A DNA stretch of 64,000 nt from Arbacia lixula (Eukaryota; Echinodermata; Echinoidea; Arbacioida; Arbaciidae), in NCBI GenBank assembly GCA_963669155.1, contig OZ022593.1, positions 9,710,208 to 9,774,207 on the forward strand, written 5' to 3'. Position numbers and translations under genes: made by a program. How positions within the stretch are numbered: position 1 is the stretch's first letter; each line of letters begins with the position of its first letter. This document shows, piece by piece, positions 61,001 to 64,000 of the stretch. The notes below the pieces were generated by a model that saw only the letters and a program-made list of their open reading frames with translations, was not told the DNA's origin and made no database searches.

Positions 61001-64000
61001 TGATCGTTTAAAATATTGATTTTGTGACGTGCTCTTCCATTTGTTGTGTACAATTCTTTTTGAAAATGTCTTTTTGTCAGAAATTGTATGACTTGTGCAT
61101 TTGATACATCATTAGAAACATGTTTTTACACACTAACCTCTTTGAAAACTCGAACAATTCCACTGCCACGCAGTTGATAAATATGCCTCTGCCTCTTTGC
61201 TAGCTCTATTTAGATTATTTTCAGAAAATCTGTTTGGTTGGGAATGTTCCATTGAATTCCTATGTGAAATGATGTTAATTTTTTAAATATTCGAGATATG
61301 AAAAAAAATGGCAGTAATTCTAAACAACAAAGATATCAATGTTATTCCCCCCCCCCCACCTCTTTGGTTCAGGATTTTCTGTCACTTAATGGCATCGAGG
61401 AGTTTCTCCCCACAAACTTCTGGATAAACCAGCTGGCGGCACAGACGGTTTGCGCCTGGCCTGAGACAGAGCACCTCTGCGAGGTTCCTCTTTTCATCCT
61501 GGGCGGGTACAGCAAGAACCATCTCAACGCATCCCGAGTCCAGGTCTACGTCTCCAACGAGCCGGCCGGCACCTCCCTGCAGAACATGGAGCATTTCACG
61601 CAGGTAACTGTTAGACGTGGGGACGATTTTGCAGTTCGACTTGGTAATACACGCCCATAGCTATGAGCTTCAGCATGGTCATGGTAATCCTTCTACCACA
61701 CTACACAATCCCATGGCCTGCTTTGGTGTAGTGACCTCTTCAAGTGTCACATCTATTTTGTTGGTGTTTCAAGAGTTTCAAAAAAAGATGATATCTGACT
61801 GCCATAATTCTGGATATCGCAAATAACTATTAGATATCACTGCACGTGGCACTTTCACACCTTTTGGATTTTTGGCGTGTAAAGTGGTGAACCTGCCACT
61901 CCCTTTATTAGTATGTCAGCGCAAACGATCGCACTAGCATTTACACTTTCCGGATAACCCGTTTCCGCAGAAATTTGTCATATATTTGCTACTATACTTT
62001 AAGATGAAGAGTGCGTATGAGATATTTCAGAAGATGTATGTAGTAGCCCTGAGAACTTTCTTGACTAAAAGAGGGGTACCTTGCACCGACAAAACGCACT
62101 ATGTGCCGGACTGCAAGACCGGAAGTATACAGGTCAACAAATGTGGCTGCAAAGCTGATAGCTGTGATGTTTTCTAGTTATTTACGATATGGAGAATTGT
62201 TACAAATAAACATAAAGGATAGCAGACATGATTTCTTCGTGTGGGTAGGCTTGTCATTTACTTGTGAAATGGCCACCCACAGCTCATCAGCTCTTTGGTC
62301 AAGAAACACACCTTCAAGCTGACTGACCTGGTTATGAGCAAATTCCAGCTCCAGATTGTCTACTTGTACTCCCATCAGGTGAAATATCTTTACAAAGTAC
62401 AGCATTGAAGAAAACTTTGCATCAATTCATTGTTTATTATCAACAACGCTTGCATTCCGAATCAGCTCATTTTTCAAAAGGGACGTTTTGAGCACATTAT
62501 TACAAACAGATACAAAGTACTTCCTGATGGATATGAAGAAGTCTTCCTTCTGTTTTTCTGTGAATGCTTTTGACTTTGATGTGAGGAAGTTTCTTACATG
62601 TTTCCCCAAGATGAGGTCAAACATAATGGTTGATAGCTCTGAATATAAACTGTGTACTGTATATGCCATATATTTTGCAGGTTTTTTATTTTCGTGAATT
62701 TCGCGAGTTGGATAATTAACTATGAATACGACGTGGACGAGCACATTATACTTATAGTACCAGCACTTCACAATTGCGAATTTAACCACTTGCGAAATTG
62801 ACAAGAAGTCCTGATTCGCGAAAAAATTAGACTCACAAAATATGGCGTTTACCCTACTTTGGGCTATTTGAATTTTCCAAATGCATCCTGACCCCCTCAA
62901 TTGCAACATGTGAATTTAATTCCAAAATGGTGTTTATTTCTCAATTAACTATGTATGTTATTTGTTTGTATATATGTCAACCATGTTTGTGTTATATGTC
63001 ATAGCAGGGCCCCCTGGTAGAACAATGTTCAACCACTGAAGGGGCTACCCTGGGTAAATAATACTAATAAAATAGAATAAAAATAAACACATTGAATTTG
63101 CTAGTTGTCACAAAAATATTTGGCAGATGTAAAGTACCTTATTTGCACTCATCACCTAGTTCATTAATGAAAATAAATATGAAAAGAATATCTAATATGT
63201 AATTTGAAACAAAGTTTTAAACTCTTATTGGATTTTAACACCACTTCACCTTCTCTTCCTCCTGCGTTAATGCATAGATGGTACAGACTGGGACATGTCG
63301 GATGTTTGACTATGGACCAGTCGTGAACAAGGAGAAGTATAACTCGGTGAGTACTGTTATAACCGTAAAAATGAAGACGGTTCATTCTAACCACGGTAAC
63401 TACCATGGTAATATTGCTTGACAGCCAATCAAATTCAAGGTTTCCATAGAAGTTGCCACTGGGAGCAAAGTTACCATCAATGGTAAGTTTTATGCATCAA
63501 AGCCCAGGAAAATAGAACATCATCGACAAGTAGAAGTGAAAACAAACAGAAAAGTTGGTGAAACAAACTGGTATAAAACTGGAAAAACTTGATGTGCTAT
63601 TAGAAAAGTTGGTGAAACAAACTGGTATAAAACTGGAAAAACTTGATGTGCTATAAGAAAATTAATTGAAATTTTGATAGCTCGTTGAAACTTGTACCTG
63701 TACATAAAGACCACATGTATTATCTTTTTTTGGCTTAGGTTCTAGGCTGTAGAGTGCATGTGCATGGACACAATTGAGTCTAGACAAATAGACTAAGTAC
63801 CTTTCCTTGCATGCACTCACCTCACACAGATTACCCAGGGAAGAGGGTTTAGTCTTTATTTTCAGACTTAGTGGTATCCATGTACTCCACAGCCTAGCCT
63901 GGCTTCCAGGCTGCTGGACATTTTTTTTTATCCAAACTGAAAATTAGATTGTGATGTTGTAAGATTAATCACTTTATCATTCTCGTCTTTTCTCAGTGCA
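51767..64000 (+). CDS. Acid lipase family gene (LIPA/LIPF-like), 3' end beyond window
   Basis: Six coding exons (51767-52145, 55456-55573, 57093-57291, 60037-60286, 61373-61603, 63278-63346) join in frame with GT-AG introns to give 413 residues, incomplete at the C-terminus. Acid lipases hydrolyse triacylglycerol or cholesteryl esters in the gut lumen or lysosome. Order of features: signal peptide (1 to ~26), long extension (~27-112), YPVEEY/TEDGY motif of the family (133-146), HG oxyanion motif (173-174), GHSQG with nucleophile Ser261, cysteine pair in the lid region, and NASRV glycosylation site. The Asp and His of the catalytic triad should be in exons past 64000. It is not possible from this window to say whether it is the lysosomal or secreted digestive type. 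Confidence 0.95.
52191..52559. repeat. Direct duplication in intron 1, offset ~247 bp
   Basis: Segments at 52191-52310 and 52438-52559 share TGTTTTGCT, ATTGATC/TTTATC, CTGTCA-AAAATAAGCA, AAGAAGACCATG, CTGC and GGGCA. Diverged but collinear. Confidence 0.65.
52655..52826 (+). mobile_element. tRNA-derived SINE, copy 1
   Basis: TGGTATAGTGGTGAGAG (52721-52737) fits a tRNA A box and CCTGGGTTTGAGTGC (about 52751-52765) a B box. They are followed by a non-tRNA body ending CTCACCTCAGGTGTAG. The 5' flank CTTCAAAAGCATGATTTCTC is shared with the copy at 60375, so it belongs to the element. The arms do not fold as a full tRNA, so this is not a functional tRNA gene. Confidence 0.7.
52896..53317. mobile_element. 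TIR element (GGGGCCATATTCATGAAAC) in intron 1
   Basis: Left end GGGGCCATATTCATGAAACG and right end GGTTTCATGAATATGGCCCC are inverted repeats 422 bp apart. A second inner inverted pair (CTAAGCCTAGTTAGTTGC / GTTACTAACTAGGCTAG) lies at the right. I see no clear target duplication. Its interior carries a retrotransposon coding fragment on the - strand (next entry), unusual for a MITE. Confidence 0.7.
52939..53217 (-). pseudogene. Non-LTR retrotransposon RT-ORF C-terminal fragment
   Basis: The - strand reads [20 protein letters not shown] followed by HCHRA, then [16 protein letters not shown] and MTNRDT, a stop, then RYMVNS. The pattern R-RFAGHC-R ... GR/GHRP--YID ... M-DRD-WR is the characteristic tail of many LINE polyproteins in aquatic animals (from memory). 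The expected W codon is replaced by TAG at 52960-52962, consistent with TGG to TAG. Only the extreme C-terminus is present, so it is inactive. Confidence 0.6.
54349..54365. repeat. Short (GA)n microsatellite
   Basis: GAGA repeat of about 17 bp in intron 1. Confidence 0.8.
54481..54569 (+). mobile_element. Z-family copy in intron 1
   Basis: TTAACTCTTTATGTGCCATT, GCACAAGTAAAATACAGAAC, CATAGAATAGCATCTTGTCT and AAAGGATTAA, with TTAA at both ends. Confidence 0.8.
54639..54820. mobile_element. TIR repeat with CAGTCAAACCTGTCT ends
   Basis: Left end CAGTCAAACCTGTCTTAGTG and the complement of the right end, ACAATGAAACCTGTCTAGAG, match. Inside, CCTGTCTATA-GGCCAC units repeat four times. This is a MITE-type repeat of a kind widespread in marine invertebrates (general knowledge). 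Confidence 0.65.
54828..55091. repeat. (CTAG)n then (GATA)/(GATG) microsatellite
   Basis: CTAG repeated about five times (54832-54849), then ~190 bp of GATA, GATG and GGTA units, purest at 55049-55091. Confidence 0.95.
55456..55573 (+). CDS. Lipase coding exon 2 (118 bp)
   Basis: Flanked by CTCTTAG and GTGTGTG, it encodes residues 125-163 plus one base. It contains [20 protein letters not shown] and [10 protein letters not shown], matching the lipase N-terminal motif GYP-EEY-V-TEDGYIL--RIP-GR. NAT (159-161) is a glycosylation sequon, and NMS spans the exon 1/2 junction. The 118-bp length equals, from memory, that of the corresponding vertebrate LIPA exon. Confidence 0.95.
55583..55919. repeat. 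~75-bp minisatellite at the start of intron 2
   Basis: Units start at 55583, 55659, 55735, 55807 and 55883 with TTAACCCTCTCAGTACCAAG, then CACTGACAGCCC, ATAT, ACTCAATATTTTGCCTATGG and GACTGAGTGGG. It begins only 9 bp after the donor site. The unit start matches the TTAA inverted repeat at 13762, suggesting amplification of such an element. Confidence 0.85.
56573..56937. mobile_element. Family A palindromic TTAA element, copy 3 (intron 2)
   Basis: 365-bp near-palindrome starting AGGGAATATATTGTACTGGG, with TTAA at 56569-56572 and 56938-56941. Transcribed as part of the lipase pre-mRNA it would fold into a hairpin with arms of about 170 bases. Confidence 0.85.
57093..57291 (+). CDS. Lipase coding exon 3 (199 bp)
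   Basis: Encodes residues 164-229 plus two bases (phase 1 to 2). [20 protein letters not shown] contains the His-Gly of the oxyanion region. [20 protein letters not shown] then [19 protein letters not shown] is the most conserved block of the acid lipases. The donor is TTCAG|GTATGT. The length of 199 bp equals, from memory, the matching vertebrate exon. Confidence 0.97.
58249..58402. mobile_element. Palindromic element with GGGCCCTGTTGCATAAAACT end
   Basis: Left AGTCCTGTTTCATAAAACTT and right AGTTTTATGCAACAGGGCCC are inverted repeats. Interior ATCAATGGTAACTACCATGG and TTGACAGCCAATGAAAAAGG are shared with 1838-1922 and 63389-63506. Confidence 0.65.
58423..58500. repeat. Fragment of GGACCCTGTCTTACAAAG repeat
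   Basis: GGACCCTGTCTTACAAAGAA then TTGCGATTAGTTGCAACTTG looks like one arm of another short TIR repeat. No matching right end was found nearby. Confidence 0.35.
60037..60286 (+). CDS. Lipase coding exon 4 (250 bp, catalytic serine)
   Basis: Encodes the rest of Ser230 to residue 313. [20 protein letters not shown] precedes [20 protein letters not shown], with the nucleophile elbow Gly-His-Ser-Gln-Gly at 259-263; the Ser261 codon is at 60128-60130. NQS (251-253) is a sequon. [20 protein letters not shown] follows, as in family members. In vertebrates this region is, from memory, split into two exons (about 110 + 137 bp); here it is one. Donor is CTCGCG|GTGAGC. Confidence 0.97.
60375..60893 (+). 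mobile_element. tRNA-derived SINE, copy 2, interrupted by family A element
   Basis: CTTCAAAAGCATGATATCTA (5' part, 60375-60424) and GGGCACTGTGGTCAGAGAGA, TCCTGGGTTCAAGCCCATCC (B box), CTTACCTCAGGTGCAG (to 60893) are the two halves of the SINE seen at 52655-52826. Most of the A box is deleted. The halves are separated by 60425-60782. Confidence 0.7.
60425..60782. mobile_element. Family A palindromic TTAA element, copy 4 (intron 4)
   Basis: 358-bp palindrome with TTAA at 60421-60424 and 60783-60786, inserted into the SINE. The other SINE copy has the unoccupied site CCA-TTAA-AAATGATGGCACTG at 52702-52705. The empty/filled pair demonstrates insertion with TTAA duplication. Confidence 0.9.
60894..61040 (+). 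mobile_element. X-like element left end, truncated
   Basis: TTAAAGGGATAGTTCACCCT followed by GAAAATAAG matches the X family end at 35986. No right end is found before exon 5. It begins exactly where the SINE tail reads GTAAAAT in copy 1 (52824), so it likely inserted at a TTAA there. Confidence 0.5.
61373..61603 (+). CDS. Lipase coding exon 5 (231 bp, lid region)
   Basis: Residues 314-390, phase 0 at both ends. [20 protein letters not shown] then [15 protein letters not shown] carries a Cys-x8-Cys pair, matching the disulphide in gastric lipase. [20 protein letters not shown] includes the conserved sequon NAS and the family's R-DVY-like motif. The exon ends [17 protein letters not shown] at the same position as the human LIPA exon 8 boundary (...WSQ). 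The third, free cysteine of gastric lipase (FIICGF) is Gly here (FILGGY). This exon corresponds to two vertebrate exons (147 + 72 bp from memory). Confidence 0.97.
62230..62660 (-). pseudogene. hAT-like transposase C-terminal remnant
   Basis: On the - strand one frame reads [60 protein letters not shown] followed by DNKQ, a TGA at 62427-62429, then [34 protein letters not shown] and [12 protein letters not shown]. The pattern (F--R-FF---C, L-N-L-R-A-V-D--, AKFSS--YFV--F, LE-EFA--Q, W-AIS) recalls the region just before the dimerisation segment of hAT-type proteins (from memory). A single stop, probably CGA to TGA, breaks it. No NAECERxFS-like end follows. Confidence 0.5.
62655..62858. mobile_element. 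MITE-like element with GTATATGCCATAT ends
   Basis: Left TACTGTATATGCCATATATT and the complement of the right end, AGGGTAAACGCCATATTTTG, are imperfect inverted repeats. TTCGCGA-type motifs (TTTCGCGAG, ATTCGCGAA, CTTGCGAA) recur inside. Adjoins the transposase remnant. Confidence 0.55.
63278..63346 (+). CDS. Lipase coding exon 6 (69 bp)
   Basis: Residues 391-413: [20 protein letters not shown] then YNS, phase 0, donor AACTCG|GTGAGT. It aligns with the F-A-DWG ... N--Y-- segment after the WSQ boundary in vertebrate lipases; the usual length there is slightly longer (73 bp from memory). The leading ATG is internal, not a start. Confidence 0.9.
63389..63506. mobile_element. Palindromic element, truncated copy
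   Basis: CCACGGTAACTACCATGGTA, TTGCTTGACAGCCAATCAAA and TTACCATCAATGGTAAGTTT followed by TATGCATCAAAGCCCA match the element at 58249-58402. The left terminal repeat is missing. Confidence 0.6.
63548..63654. repeat. Perfect 53-bp tandem duplication
   Basis: AGAAAAGTTGGTGAAACAAA and the following 33 bases at 63548-63600 are repeated identically from 63602. Period 54 bp. Identity over 53 bp indicates a very recent duplication. Confidence 0.95.
63997..64000 (+). CDS. Possible start of lipase exon 7 (cut by window end)
   Basis: A strong pyrimidine tract and CAG end at 63996. In phase 0 the exon would begin TGC (Cys). The next family block (PP-YN, then the catalytic Asp) would follow outside the window. 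Confidence 0.4.

Larger units (their letters stand above)
60287..61372 (+). other. Lipase intron 4 (1086 bp)
   Basis: GTGAGC donor and TTTGGTTCAG acceptor preceded by a C run (61347-61357). It is largely filled by a SINE interrupted by a family A palindrome and followed by an X-like left end. Confidence 0.9.
61604..63277 (+). other. Lipase intron 5 (1674 bp)
   Basis: GTAACT donor and GTTAATGCATAG acceptor. Contains a decayed transposase fragment and a MITE (separate entries). The rest is unique AT-rich sequence. Confidence 0.85.
63347..63996 (+). other. Lipase intron 6 (tentative)
   Basis: GTGAGT donor and TTCTCGTCTTTTCTCAG acceptor. Contains a palindromic repeat and a perfect 53-bp tandem duplication. 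Confidence 0.6.

Noticed and set aside
61986..62177. 63-codon frame with several cysteines in lipase intron 5
   Set aside because: No signal peptide, no splice context and no recognisable cysteine framework; probably chance.

Overview
This window is eukaryotic genomic DNA: AT-rich, dominated by non-coding sequence, with GT-AG introns, dense microsatellites (mainly GA/CT, also CA, TAA, GATA), poly-G/poly-C tracts, a tRNA-derived SINE and many short palindromic (MITE-like) elements. A marine invertebrate deuterostome, most likely an echinoderm such as a sea urchin, fits the repeats and the gene. That assignment is an inference from overall character, not from a species-specific marker. One assembly gap (200 N) lies at 44365-44564.

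The only well-supported gene is on the + strand at the right end. It is an acid-lipase (LIPA/LIPF family, alpha/beta-hydrolase) gene with six coding exons at 51767-52145, 55456-55573, 57093-57291, 60037-60286, 61373-61603 and 63278-63346. A possible seventh exon begins at 63997 and is cut by the window edge. The exons join in frame into 413 residues: a signal peptide, an unusually long N-terminal extension, the HG oxyanion motif, the GHSQG nucleophile elbow (Ser261), the lid-region cysteine pair and three or four N-glycosylation sequons. The catalytic Asp and His lie beyond the window. An acceptor-like site directly before the ATG exon means a 5' non-coding exon exists upstream; a candidate ends at 50989.

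The first ~50 kb holds no gene I can support. It is made of unique AT-rich sequence, several CpG-bearing blocks that could be regulatory (about 2.8-3.1, 4.5-4.8, 7.8-8.3, 32.5-32.8, 33.9-34.5 and 45.6-45.75 kb), purine-rich tracts (11.2-11.6, 13.1-13.5, 27.1-28.05, 32.9-33.5, 42.2-42.5, 43.5-44.36, 44.8-45.0 and 48.3-48.8 kb), minisatellites (3.1, 10.1, 25.0, 30.5, 45.8 kb) and many small transposons.

The strongest signal apart from the lipase is a group of non-autonomous elements, all bounded by TTAA. Family A is ~360 bp and almost fully palindromic, with four copies, two of them inside lipase introns. Family Y is ~540-560 bp with two copies. Family X is ~215 bp. Family Z is ~85-140 bp with about ten copies. 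In two cases the window itself contains the unoccupied site: a Z element inside a 55-bp tandem array, and an A element inside a SINE. Both show exact TTAA duplication. At 35986-36815 X, Y, X and Z pieces are joined end to end through shared TTAA sites.

Other mobile remnants are a hairpin MITE with CAGG duplication inside a 75-bp tandem array (46088-46267), a 457-bp TTA-flanked MITE (23964-24420), the decayed C-terminus of a non-LTR retrotransposon inside a terminal-inverted-repeat element in lipase intron 1, and a decayed hAT-like transposase C-terminus in intron 5.
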